From assembly GCA_964402115.1 (NCBI GenBank), contig CAYOBW010000039.1:1-35968 (forward strand): 35,968 bases of DNA. The letters run 5' to 3'. The notes below the pieces were generated by a model. That model saw only the letters and a list, made by a program, of their open reading frames with translations. It was not told the origin of the DNA and did not search any database. Positions 26,701 through 32,654 of this stretch are shown piece after piece (positions within the stretch are counted from its first letter, which is position 1; each line of letters opens with the position of its first letter). The translations under genes and the position numbers were made by a program. This stretch comes from CAYOBW01 sp964402115. Its GTDB lineage: Bacteria; Verrucomicrobiota; Kiritimatiellia; UBA8416; CAYOBW01.

Positions 26701-27792
26701 CAGAATCACTATGCCGCCAACAACATTACCCACACTCTGGATGTGTCGGCAGGACGGCTGGACGCCGTCGTGGACACGCTCACGATTGGAGTGTCGCTGG
26801 ATCGCCTGGGCACCGAGAACGGCGTTTTCACCATGGGCGCGGGGTCGCTGGTGGTCACCAACACCATGGTGGTGGGCCAGGTGCAGGGGACCGCGGCAAA
26901 CACACGGGCCGGCGTCGGCATGTTCACACTGACCAGCAATGGGGTGGCACGGGTCCGAACGATCCTGCTGGCCGATAAGCAGACGACGGTTGCCACGGCC
27001 ACGACGGCCGGGACCTTGCAGCTCTCAGGCGGCACGTTGCGGGTTGGGGCCATCCAGCCCGGGGCCGGCACGGGAACCCGTGTCTGCAACTGGACCGCCG
27101 GCACGATTGGCAACCACGACGGGAGCACGGACCTGACGATCCACGGCGGGCTGACGAAGCTGGAACTGCTCGGGGCGGGCCGGCACGCGTTCGACATTGA
27201 CGCCGGCCGCCAGGGCACGGTGCACCAGGCGCTGAGCGGCGCGGGCGCGCTGACCAAGACGGGTGACGGCACACTCGCCCTGAACGCGACGAACACCTAC
27301 AGCGGGGCGACAGCGGTGGAGGGCGGAACGCTGCTGGTCAACGGCGCGCACAGCGGCGGCGGGGCGTACACGGTCAACGCCGGTGCCACGCTCGGCGGCT
27401 CGGGTCGCATTGCCGCCGCCCTGACCGTCCGCGGCGGCGGTATGCTCGCGCCGGCGGGCGACGGCGCGGTAGGCGCCGTCACGGTCGCCGGGGATGCGAC
27501 GTTCGAGCCGGACGCGGTGCTTCGTGTCGACTGCGGCCTGGCGACCAACGACGTGGCGGTGGTCACGGGCACGCTGGCGCTTCCGGAGCGGATGACGATC
27601 GCATTCAAAACGTTGGCGGGCGTGAGCCCGACGGACTGCGTGGTCCTATTCCAATATGGCGACCTGGCTGCACCGTTCGGGTTTGAGCAGTGGACGATCG
27701 CTGGCGACGTGCACTACAGCGTTTATGACGAAGCGGAGACACGGCGCGTCGTGGCGCGGGCGAAGGACGGGTTTCTGCTGATTGTGCGGTGA
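20731..27792 (+). CDS. Second giant secreted M11 metallopeptidase with PATR beta-helix stalk
   Basis: From ATG 20731 (GAGGAG eight bases upstream) the protein has 2353 residues; a GTG at 20689 in frame is too close to the predicted transcription start. A clean signal peptide (MKALTHRGLAVAGLLGLAAL, cleavage after ~residue 30) precedes the same small domain and M11 peptidase as in the first giant protein. HELGHNLGLLH gives H262, H266, H272 and E263; EYGDSSCVMG contains the Met-turn M294. About nine PATR repeats follow, including blocks D (23662-24480), C (24478-25098) and B (26105-27357). The C-terminal ~100 residues match those of the first protein (GDATFEPDAVLRV, LLIVR at the very end). No barrel or sorting motif is seen. 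It starts 118 bp after the first giant gene but has its own promoter motif. The two are paralogues with the same domain plan and stalks of different length. Confidence 0.9.
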   Translation: MKALTHRGLAVAGLLGLAALCLCAPAASAADQADGTAITVEGTLDVLIADDFERNRSETLYALTEARSGQVFKLAFEGPPPADLRTGMRVRARGRTLDGQLVVAEGSGEAALRAEGAFQVLEAPPLAAQALVAVDNHTVLAIIVNLTDASVTASSSSINSRLFSTTSDSVKGFYEECSYGAITFSGKVVGPYKINMSKSDGVDAWGWANAASDKARADGNNPDGYDHVVYVVPMGIASWSGLAIVGGKTVWVAGQSTQVYAHELGHNLGLLHASTDSDDNGTVDAEYGDSSCVMGAGPLVHPNLPHKRQKGWIPSSKVKSVTASGTFEIAPAHNNPSSITRLQGLRLDIDGSSQDYYISYRRAVGYDGDLNSTYANKVSVHRWSGSGNTLFVKALDAGDTFNKWSSSGFTVTVQENNSSYARVEVLVSGSSLTRTWDDDGGHFWDSAARWSGDNIPDTAEENVEFNNDTGSDTTQSGTINGTSYTLQRVGLNGISPTIGQLHFYDNVSGTAGWLLNCGDGTSTLTVTGDPVIRNTYGPHLIDGGGGTLKLKLGRSGWNTIQVANAIQINAVISGASSASKLVKTGGGALVLTGANTYVGGTELLDGTLRVDDLEAIGSGYLAIKGNGLFRYDGGSATTTRSLWMNEGDGGGGGTLEIAQSGTTLTWTPGGGAVNQNLAKSGPGGLSFGGPISGGAAVSVNGGTLTLTGNSTFTGNVTVSGGALRLQSNNAVGSTAKTVTAAVALAEIQLQGGISIPSGVTFRTSNNNADDGFVALRNVSGNNTIQGAVSAIGGNGGSIYASDSGTLTFAGTLSAGAADRDIVFMGSGNFLVSGAIKNGSSVAMPVRKEGAGTLTLAGANSYSGPTTLNAGVTRLGAANGIPAGNDVVVAGTLDLNGLAQTLDTLTGAGSILTGGGALTIGSGGGSSTFSGSIGGAGSVTKTGAGTQTLTGAHTYSGATTLDGGTLLVNGAHSGGAYTVKSGATLGGGGRIGAAVTVRANGILAPGGTGGAATLTVADLTLEEGAVLNWNQGPSAADRTVVTGTLKLPATLTVNVSALAGAALSYPVVLCSYAGGSLAGVTNLSGWTVTGEAGFAVARVDESAGRVLLDERLVEERVWVGGGADTAWTTGSNWGGGAAPAAGDALVFGGSLTANTNDFAAGTDFSGLRFAADAAAFTLAGRAVDLFGNIVNASANHQAIDLDLALSMPARVVDTGAAGLTVSGALSGGFGLTKAGSGTLSLAAENTYTGGTAVEDGMLQVGVGGAAGTLAAGIPVTIRADGTLRQFRADAADLGLSNPVSGSGTWSFLGTGASTQSRYTLNGDSSGFAGTVAIDRARVNVDDYRADVGLAAVIRVLDGGQLFFQSAGVFPNNAEIVGIGWTEAAGILGALRLQNGVNIAGVITLTGDARIVAHGSTGALSGLTAESGGAHALDLRNTSATANSTLVLANTSTRTGPTTVAGLVAAVRNAGALGSGAVTVQGNGTAARITRLQLEGVTVGNDIVLDSTALTDYRGALHAAGAARSTVTGAVTVRASIGNGGHLAAEGGTAAVLQLLGPIYSEGPTVVVRLGTVELGGGGSYAQMDLGEGLLRLVANDGVCATAVLQLGISNPGTFDLNGYNQTLGQLTRGTRDATVRNDGASPSTLTVNAATNHAFTGTLVDGAGGLALAKDGGAALTLSGTNTFSGTTTVRGGALVLGSGNALQNSTLDYDDHGGVLRFGVLNGATLGALQGGQGLALANDSAAAVALRVGNNNASTLYGGVLSGAGSLVKIGAGALTLAGASTFAGPTTLTGGTLTLADGDNRLNPASTLIFTTSSALNLDRVRQTFSELVFTNTVTSSHTIGGGGILAVSGAASLDVAPKAQSIGLTVDLSGLSGLTYDAPGDAFRVGGDSRTSPPDYRYSWADVTLPDVNAITASVLGVGDIGYGSGSAANTNWLRLGAGNTFHVGTLVIGSRLASATCVFRAGLASPELVLRGAGGANGVRSVVVGQQNHYAANNITHTLDVSAGRLDAVVDTLTIGVSLDRLGTENGVFTMGAGSLVVTNTMVVGQVQGTAANTRAGVGMFTLTSNGVARVRTILLADKQTTVATATTAGTLQLSGGTLRVGAIQPGAGTGTRVCNWTAGTIGNHDGSTDLTIHGGLTKLELLGAGRHAFDIDAGRQGTVHQALSGAGALTKTGDGTLALNATNTYSGATAVEGGTLLVNGAHSGGGAYTVNAGATLGGSGRIAAALTVRGGGMLAPAGDGAVGAVTVAGDATFEPDAVLRVDCGLATNDVAVVTGTLALPERMTIAFKTLAGVSPTDCVVLFQYGDLAAPFGFEQWTIAGDVHYSVYDEAETRRVVARAKDGFLLIVR
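23662..24480 (+). repeat. Block D, copy in the second giant gene
   Basis: Counterpart of 14122-14940. It begins after the junction sequence LLVNGAHSGG and runs directly into block C, an adjacency not found in the first giant gene. Confidence 0.8.
24478..25098 (+). repeat. Block C, copy in the second giant gene
   Basis: Counterpart of 17925-18558 in the first giant gene, with the strand order preserved. Confidence 0.8.
26105..27357 (+). repeat. Block B, copy in the second giant gene
   Basis: Counterpart of 12861-14110, ending at the LLVNGAHSGGG junction. Here it leads into the C-terminal domain, whereas in the first giant gene it leads into block D. Confidence 0.85.
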
Positions 27793-27871
27793 AGGAGGAA
27801 GGGGGGCGGTTGCGAGCGCGGCGTGGAAAGAGAAAGTGCGTGATGATCGGCCGCGGATTGATTGGAGCGGC

Positions 27872-27889
27872 GTGCCGGTCTGGCGGCAC
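27872..27889 (+). terminator. Weak hairpin downstream of the second giant gene
   Basis: GTGCCG (27872-27877) and CGGCAC (27884-27889) form a 6-bp stem with a 6-nt loop, 80 bases after the stop. No T-tract follows, so termination here is only a possibility. Confidence 0.25.
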
Positions 27890-27973
27890 ATCGGGCAGGG
27901 GAAGAGCCTTGGCGAGTTGCCCGTGCGAGGGCATGACGGTATAGCCGAACCAGTTCCCGACCTGCTTTTCAGA

Positions 27974-27987
27974 CGCTTGCGCGCAAG
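27974..27987. promoter_or_regulatory. Perfect 14-bp palindrome upstream of the MuiA-family gene
   Basis: GCTTGCGCGCAAGC is a perfect palindrome 45 bases before the start codon at 28033. Its left half, CGCTTGCGCGC, also occurs near 5223-5235 between the response regulator and the first giant gene. It could be an operator for a dimeric regulator; the sequence alone does not show which. Confidence 0.3.
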
Positions 27988-28032
27988 CCGGCTGTTCAGG
28001 TAACCTTCTGGCCTTATAAAAGGAGGTCAGTC

Positions 28033-29835
28033 ATGCAGCGCGCCATTCTGATGGGGTTGGTGCTTCCGCTCTGGTTGCCTTTCGCCGTGCCGGCCGAGGC
28101 ACAGGCGCCCGCCGCCGCGGAGGAGGGGCTGGCGGTCGTGTCGCGCATTGCCGAGGTGACGGTCTATGCCGACCGTGCCCGCGTCACCCGGACCGGCGCC
28201 GTGGAACTGGGCGCCGGCGCGACGCGCTTTGCATTTGCGAAACTGCCGGGGTGGATTGACGAGGGCTCCGTGCGCGTGAGCGTGACGCCCGCCAGCGCCG
28301 CCGAGTTGACGGATGTCGAGGTCCGTCGCACGTACCTCGCCCGTCCCGACGACCAGGAAATGCGCAAGGCCGAGGCGCTTGCGCAGGATCTGGCGGACCA
28401 GCTGGCGGCGCTGGATGATGAGCAGGCGGCGTTGGAAGCGCAAACGCGGCAGGTGGATGCGGTCCGCGCGTTCGCCCTCGACAAGATGCCCAAGGACGCG
28501 GCGGTTCGCCAGGTCAAGGTGGAGGAGTATGGCGACGTCGTGAAGTTCGTCGGCACGGCGTTGGGTGAGATCGCGAAGGGCAAGCGCGAGCTGGAGAAGA
28601 AGCGGCGCGGCCTGAAGCCGGAACTGGAGGCGCGCGGCAAGGCCCTGGACGAGCTGCGGCAGCGGGCGCAGTTAGAGCAGCGCACCGTGATTGTGACCCT
28701 GCTGCCAGCCGCTGGCGTCCGGCAAGCCACGCTGAACCTCACGTACCTGCTCCCGGGCGCCACGTGGGCGCCCTTGCATGAACTCCGCACGGGCGGCGCC
28801 GCGGACAAGGTGGCCCTGTCGTCTTTCGGTGTCGTCACCCAGACCACGGGCGAGAACTGGGAGGGGGTCGCGCTGACGCTTTCGACGCAGCGCGCCGAGG
28901 ATACGATTCGCATCCCGGAGTTGGAGAAGTTGCTGGTGGGGGCCAGGCTCCCGGCCCGCGGCGCCGACACGTTCAGCGTCGCGAACGGGAAGTTTACGGG
29001 GCAGATCAAGCTGTGGAATACGGTGCAGAATCCGAAGGAGCAGCAGGCTGAGTTCGCGCAGAACTGGGACGCCCAGCAGGTCGCGCAGGCCGGCAACGCC
29101 ATGACCTTCGAGCGGTTGCAGGAGCAGCGGGGCACAACGGCGCACTTCGCGGCCACGGGGACCCAGACGGTCCGCACGGATGGACGGCCCGTGCGTGTGC
29201 CCATCGGGGCGGCGCAACTCACGGCCAAGTTCAAACTGGTGGCGGTTCCGGAGGTTTCGCTTAACGTCGTGCGGACCGCCGACCTCCTGAACGTCGGAGA
29301 CCGGCCGCTGCTGCCGGGGCAGGTCCTGTTGTATGTTGATGGCGCATTCCTGGGAACCACGGCGCTGGATTTCGTGGCGCCGGGCGAAGCGTTTGCCGCG
29401 TTCGTGGGCGTGGCCGACTGCGTCAAGCTGTCACGGGTGCTGGACAGGAAGCATAGCGGACTGACGTGGACGGGCCGGCGCAAGCGGCTTCAGGTCGCTT
29501 ACGTGGTCACGACCGCCAACCTGTCAGACAAGCCGTTGACGCTGGCCTTGACGGACCGCGTGCCCGTCTCCGAAACGGATGACGTGCGGGTGCTCAACGT
29601 CAAGGTTCAGCCTGAAGCGAAGCCCGACGAGAAGGGGCTGCTGCGTTGGGATGTGCCGCTCGCGGCGGGGGAGCAGAAGACGTTTCGCCTGGAGTACGTT
29701 CTGGACTACGCGGCCAACCCCTCGCAGAGCGTTGCGCCTGCCAGCGTGGACCTCAGCGTGGCGCCAGCCGCCGCGGCGCCGGACACGTCCCGCCAGATCC
29801 GCGAGCAGATCGAGGTGCTGGAGAAGACGCTCTGA
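28033..29835 (+). CDS. Exported MuiA-family protein (DUF4140-DUF4139)
   Basis: The 600-residue protein starts at ATG 28033 behind an excellent AGGAGG six bases upstream. Residues 1-24 are a signal peptide ending in AEA. The DUF4140 domain follows (~35-135) with RIAEVTVYADRARVTR, typical of the family. Residues ~105-215 are Glu/Lys/Arg-rich and likely form a coiled coil. DUF4139 (~230-590) contains YLLPGATWAPLHELR, TGENWEGVALTLSTQ and a C-terminal beta-sandwich with VKVQPEAK. The family is often annotated as mucoidy inhibitor MuiA; its biochemical role is not established. Its end converges on hldD with 27 bp between the two stops. It may act at the envelope, but no sequence feature links it to the giant proteases beyond adjacency. 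Confidence 0.85.
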   Translation: MQRAILMGLVLPLWLPFAVPAEAQAPAAAEEGLAVVSRIAEVTVYADRARVTRTGAVELGAGATRFAFAKLPGWIDEGSVRVSVTPASAAELTDVEVRRTYLARPDDQEMRKAEALAQDLADQLAALDDEQAALEAQTRQVDAVRAFALDKMPKDAAVRQVKVEEYGDVVKFVGTALGEIAKGKRELEKKRRGLKPELEARGKALDELRQRAQLEQRTVIVTLLPAAGVRQATLNLTYLLPGATWAPLHELRTGGAADKVALSSFGVVTQTTGENWEGVALTLSTQRAEDTIRIPELEKLLVGARLPARGADTFSVANGKFTGQIKLWNTVQNPKEQQAEFAQNWDAQQVAQAGNAMTFERLQEQRGTTAHFAATGTQTVRTDGRPVRVPIGAAQLTAKFKLVAVPEVSLNVVRTADLLNVGDRPLLPGQVLLYVDGAFLGTTALDFVAPGEAFAAFVGVADCVKLSRVLDRKHSGLTWTGRRKRLQVAYVVTTANLSDKPLTLALTDRVPVSETDDVRVLNVKVQPEAKPDEKGLLRWDVPLAAGEQKTFRLEYVLDYAANPSQSVAPASVDLSVAPAAAAPDTSRQIREQIEVLEKTL

Positions 29836-29841
29836 GCAGGG

Positions 29842-29857
29842 CCCGGCGCGTGCCGGG
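29842..29857. terminator. Hairpin between convergent genes
   Basis: CCCGGC (29842-29847) and GCCGGG (29852-29857) pair around a 4-nt loop in the short gap between the convergent MuiA-family gene and hldD. Its position suits a shared bidirectional terminator, but neither side has a T-tract. Confidence 0.4.
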
Positions 29858-29862
29858 ACTGG

Positions 29863-30834
29863 TCAGCCGTCGCTCCGTGCGAGGTGGTTGCGCACGTAGT
29901 CGTCGACCCCGTCTTCCACGGAGGTGAAAGGCGCGGTGTAGCCGGCCTTGCGCATGCGGGCCATGTCCGCCTCGGTGTGGTACTGGTACTTGTCCCGCAG
30001 GTGCTCGGGCATGTCCATGAAGTTCAGTTGGGGCGGTCGGCCCATCGCGGCAAAGAGGGCGTGCGCCAGAGCCAGCCAGGTGCGCGCGCGACCGGTGCCG
30101 CAGTTGAAGAGTCCCGACCGATCTGCGTGATCGTGGAAGAAAAGCGTGACCGCGACGGCGTCCCGCACGTATACGAAATCGCGATCCTGTTCGCCGTCGC
30201 GGTAGTCCGACCTGTGCGAGCGAAACAAGTTCAGGGTTCCCGCGTCCAGAATCTGCCGGTAGGCCTTGTTCACGAGCGAGCGCATGTCGCCCTTGTGGTC
30301 CTCGCCCGGCCCGTACACGTTGAAGTACTTGAGGCCGACGATGCGCTCCAACAGGCCTTCCCGAAGCGCCCAGAGGTCGAAGTCCTGCTTGGATTGCCCG
30401 TAGAGGTTCAAGGGTTGCAGCCGTGGCACCAGCGCGGGATCGTCGGCGTAGCCCAGGGCGCCGTCTCCATACGTGGCGGCGCTGGATGCATAGATGAAGC
30501 GCGCCCCCCGCGCCAGGCTCCAGGTGCAGAGTTCGCGCGTGTAGGCCACGTTGTTGTCGCGGAGGTAGCCGGCGTCCGTTTCGGTTGTGGAGCTGCAGGC
30601 CCCCAGGTGAAAGACCGTTGCGACGGCAGGCAGCGTCCCGGCGTGCAAGTCCCTCCGGAAGTCCGCCTTGTCCTGGTATGCCCGGTAATGCAAGCCGCGG
30701 AGGTTGCGGTCCTTGGCTGCGTGGTTCAGGTGGTCCACGATCAGGATATCGGCGTGCCCGCGCCGGTTCAGCGCCTTCACGAGATTGCTGCCGATGAAAC
30801 CGGCGCCGCCGGTGACTATGAACGAATCCGACAT
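29863..30834 (-). CDS. hldD: ADP-L-glycero-D-manno-heptose 6-epimerase
   Basis: The 323-residue protein starts at ATG 30834, with GGGAG seven bases upstream, four bases after the rfaE2 stop; the frame is open further upstream, but that stretch overlaps rfaE2. It is an extended short-chain dehydrogenase: TGGAGFIGSN near the N-terminus binds NADP, SSAATYGD carries the catalytic Ser/Thr region, and YGQSK supplies the Tyr and Lys. FNVYGPGEDHKGDMRS and YVRDAV are typical of HldD. It converts ADP-D-glycero-D-manno-heptose to the L-glycero form, the last step before heptose enters the LPS inner core. Last gene of the minus-strand LPS group. Confidence 0.93.
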   Translation of the reverse strand: MSDSFIVTGGAGFIGSNLVKALNRRGHADILIVDHLNHAAKDRNLRGLHYRAYQDKADFRRDLHAGTLPAVATVFHLGACSSTTETDAGYLRDNNVAYTRELCTWSLARGARFIYASSAATYGDGALGYADDPALVPRLQPLNLYGQSKQDFDLWALREGLLERIVGLKYFNVYGPGEDHKGDMRSLVNKAYRQILDAGTLNLFRSHRSDYRDGEQDRDFVYVRDAVAVTLFFHDHADRSGLFNCGTGRARTWLALAHALFAAMGRPPQLNFMDMPEHLRDKYQYHTEADMARMRKAGYTAPFTSVEDGVDDYVRNHLARSDG

Positions 30835-30838
30835 GGCT

Positions 30839-31369
30839 TCACTCCCTGGCCGGTGGTCTGTCGGCGCGCGCATCCGCCCGCTCGGCCTGCCGAATCCGCT
30901 CCACGATGCGGGTGGTCGAGCGGTCGGCAAGCAGGTTGGCAAGTACGACCCGGCCGCCATGGGCCTCGACAACTTCCCGGCCGCTGACGTAGTGCGCCCA
31001 GTCGGCGCCCTTGACGAGCACATCGGGCAGCAGTCGACCGATCAGCGCGGCCGGTTCGTCCTCGTCGAAGATCACGACGTAGTCGACCGCTTCCAGCGCC
31101 GCCAGCACGGTGGCCCGATCCTGCTCCGGCACGATCGGGCGCGTGGGCCCCTTGTGGCGCCGCACGGAGTCATCGGAGTTGAGCCCGACCGCCAGCGCGT
31201 GGCCTTGTGTGCGTGCGAAATTCAGGTATTCCACATGCCCGCGGTGCAGGATATCGAAACAGCCGTTGGTGAAGACCAGCGCGCGACCGGCCGCGTGCAA
31301 CCGCTCGCGCTCCTCGACCATGGCGTTGGCCGTCAGTACCTTGCTTGAGGGGGATCGCACGACTGTCAT
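30839..31369 (-). CDS. rfaE2: D-glycero-beta-D-manno-heptose 1-phosphate adenylyltransferase
   Basis: The 176-residue protein is taken from ATG 31369; a TTG at 31420 and an ATG at 31321 are alternatives, and no start has a strong ribosome site. LVFTNGCFDILHRGHVEYL holds the HxGH nucleotide-binding motif of the cytidylyltransferase-like fold, followed by GLNSDDSVRRHKG and VKGADW, both typical of the adenylyltransferase half of HldE. The kinase half is absent, so this is the stand-alone RfaE2 form; a separate heptose-phosphate kinase must be encoded elsewhere. It makes ADP-D-glycero-D-manno-heptose, the substrate of HldD encoded four bases downstream. Confidence 0.92.
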   Translation of the reverse strand: MTVVRSPSSKVLTANAMVEERERLHAAGRALVFTNGCFDILHRGHVEYLNFARTQGHALAVGLNSDDSVRRHKGPTRPIVPEQDRATVLAALEAVDYVVIFDEDEPAALIGRLLPDVLVKGADWAHYVSGREVVEAHGGRVVLANLLADRSTTRIVERIRQAERADARADRPPARE

Positions 31370-31432
31370 GTGGAACAGGATAGGGGGCTCTTTGCCGACC
31401 GTCAAGGCAGCGGTTGCCAACCGCAGCCGCAG

Positions 31433-32404
31433 CTAGAGTATCTTCAGCTTGGGAAGGTCCTGGATATCGATGGAGCCGATGAGCCGGCCTTCGGCGTCCA
31501 CGACGGGCACATCGTCGATGCTGTGCTCCTCGAAGACGTGCAGAACATCGGCCGCCAGTTGGTTCTCGCGGACCGTGATCGGCCGGCGCGTCATGACGCC
31601 TGCCACCGGGCTGTCGATAGCGTTGGCCCCATCGGCAATCTGGCGGCGCAGGTCGCCGTCAGTGAAAATGCCAAGCAGGTGTCCGGTGTCGTCCACGATT
31701 CCCGCCAAACCTGCGCGGGCACGTGTCATGGCCAACAGGGCATCCTTGATGGAGGCGTTTGCCGGAACGCGCGCCACCCGGTCCAGCGGTCGCATGATGT
31801 CCGCCACGCGCAGCAGAAGCGCCCGGCCAATGGCGCCGCCAGGGTGCAGTCGGGCATAGTCTTCGATCTGGAAGCCCCGGGCCTTCAGCAGCACCATGGC
31901 CAGCGCATCGCCAACCGCCAGAGTGGCCGTCGTGCTGGCCGTTGGCGCCATGTTGAAAGGGCAAGCTTCCCGCTCGATGGTCACAGCCACAACCGCGTCA
32001 CTGTAGCGCGCAAGGTCGCTGTCGGGAACGCCGGTCAACGCGACAATCTTGACTCCCAAGCGCTTGACGGCGGGAATCACGGCCAGCAACTCATCCGAGG
32101 CGCCCGAGTAGCTGAGCGCGAGCAGCACATCTCCCTTGCTCAGGATGCCCAGATCGCCGTGCAGGGCCTGCGAGGGGTGCAGGACTACGCTCGTGGCGCC
32201 GGTGCTGGCGAGTGTCGCCGAGATCTTCTCGGCGATGTGCAGGTTCTTGCCGATCCCTGTGACAACCACCTTGCCACGGCCCGCGAGGCAGTCCAGAATC
32301 AGGGCAACGGCGAGCGTGAAGGTCTCTCCCAAGCCGTCCCGTACCTTTCGCAGGCCATCTATCTCGGTGTCAATCACTTCGCGGGCATAAGGCACGTAAT
32401 CCAC
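31433..32404 (-). CDS. kdsD: D-arabinose 5-phosphate isomerase
   Basis: The 323-residue protein begins with GTG at 32404, supported by GGGAG five bases upstream. Residues ~30-170 form the SIS sugar-isomerase domain with GIGKNLHIAEKI, STGATSVVLHP, the ALHGDLG catalytic loop and ALSYSGASDEL. Two CBS domains follow (~205-323), including GIFTDGDLRR and a C-terminal IGSIDIQDL. Length and order match KdsD/KpsF. It converts ribulose 5-phosphate to arabinose 5-phosphate, the first step toward Kdo. It is the first gene of the minus-strand group; rfaE2 begins 63 bases after its stop. The Kdo and heptose genes together imply an LPS inner core of the usual Gram-negative kind. Confidence 0.93.
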   Translation of the reverse strand: MDYVPYAREVIDTEIDGLRKVRDGLGETFTLAVALILDCLAGRGKVVVTGIGKNLHIAEKISATLASTGATSVVLHPSQALHGDLGILSKGDVLLALSYSGASDELLAVIPAVKRLGVKIVALTGVPDSDLARYSDAVVAVTIEREACPFNMAPTASTTATLAVGDALAMVLLKARGFQIEDYARLHPGGAIGRALLLRVADIMRPLDRVARVPANASIKDALLAMTRARAGLAGIVDDTGHLLGIFTDGDLRRQIADGANAIDSPVAGVMTRRPITVRENQLAADVLHVFEEHSIDDVPVVDAEGRLIGSIDIQDLPKLKIL

Positions 32405-32453
32405 AACCGCTCCCTATTCTGAGGGCTTGCGAGACGTCCAATTCCCGTCACAA

Positions 32454-32472
32454 CATGTTCCCCATGAACATG
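32454..32472. promoter_or_regulatory. Inverted repeat in the divergent kdsD/ndk intergenic region
   Basis: CATGTTC (32454-32460) and GAACATG (32466-32472) pair perfectly around 5 bases. It lies 50 bases upstream of kdsD in the 250-bp gap to the divergent kinase gene, where an operator could act on either side. A partial TATACA/TGTATA repeat at 32580-32606 lies nearer the plus-strand gene. No clear promoter hexamers were found in the gap. Confidence 0.3.
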
Positions 32473-32654
32473 CATAGTAGACAAAGGACGCAGATGGCGC
32501 AAGCCCGCAGGTTCTTATCCGCCCGCGACGGGCTGGGAGAGCTTCGCAGCAGCCCTTCCGCCCGAACGCCCTTTTGGACTATACAACCCATGGCGTTTGG
32601 TGTATACGGCACACCCATTCATTGCGTGGCACCCCAGTACAAGTAAGGTATCCT

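Noticed and set aside
7439..27357. CRISPR array or tandem satellite in the repetitive 20-kb region
   Set aside because: The repeats vary in length and sequence, keep one reading frame throughout and encode beta-strand motifs; there are no uniform repeats with unique spacers.
30835..31023. Longer hldD starting at 31023
   Set aside because: The extra 63 residues overlap rfaE2 and show no conservation; the NADP-binding strand begins right after ATG 30834.
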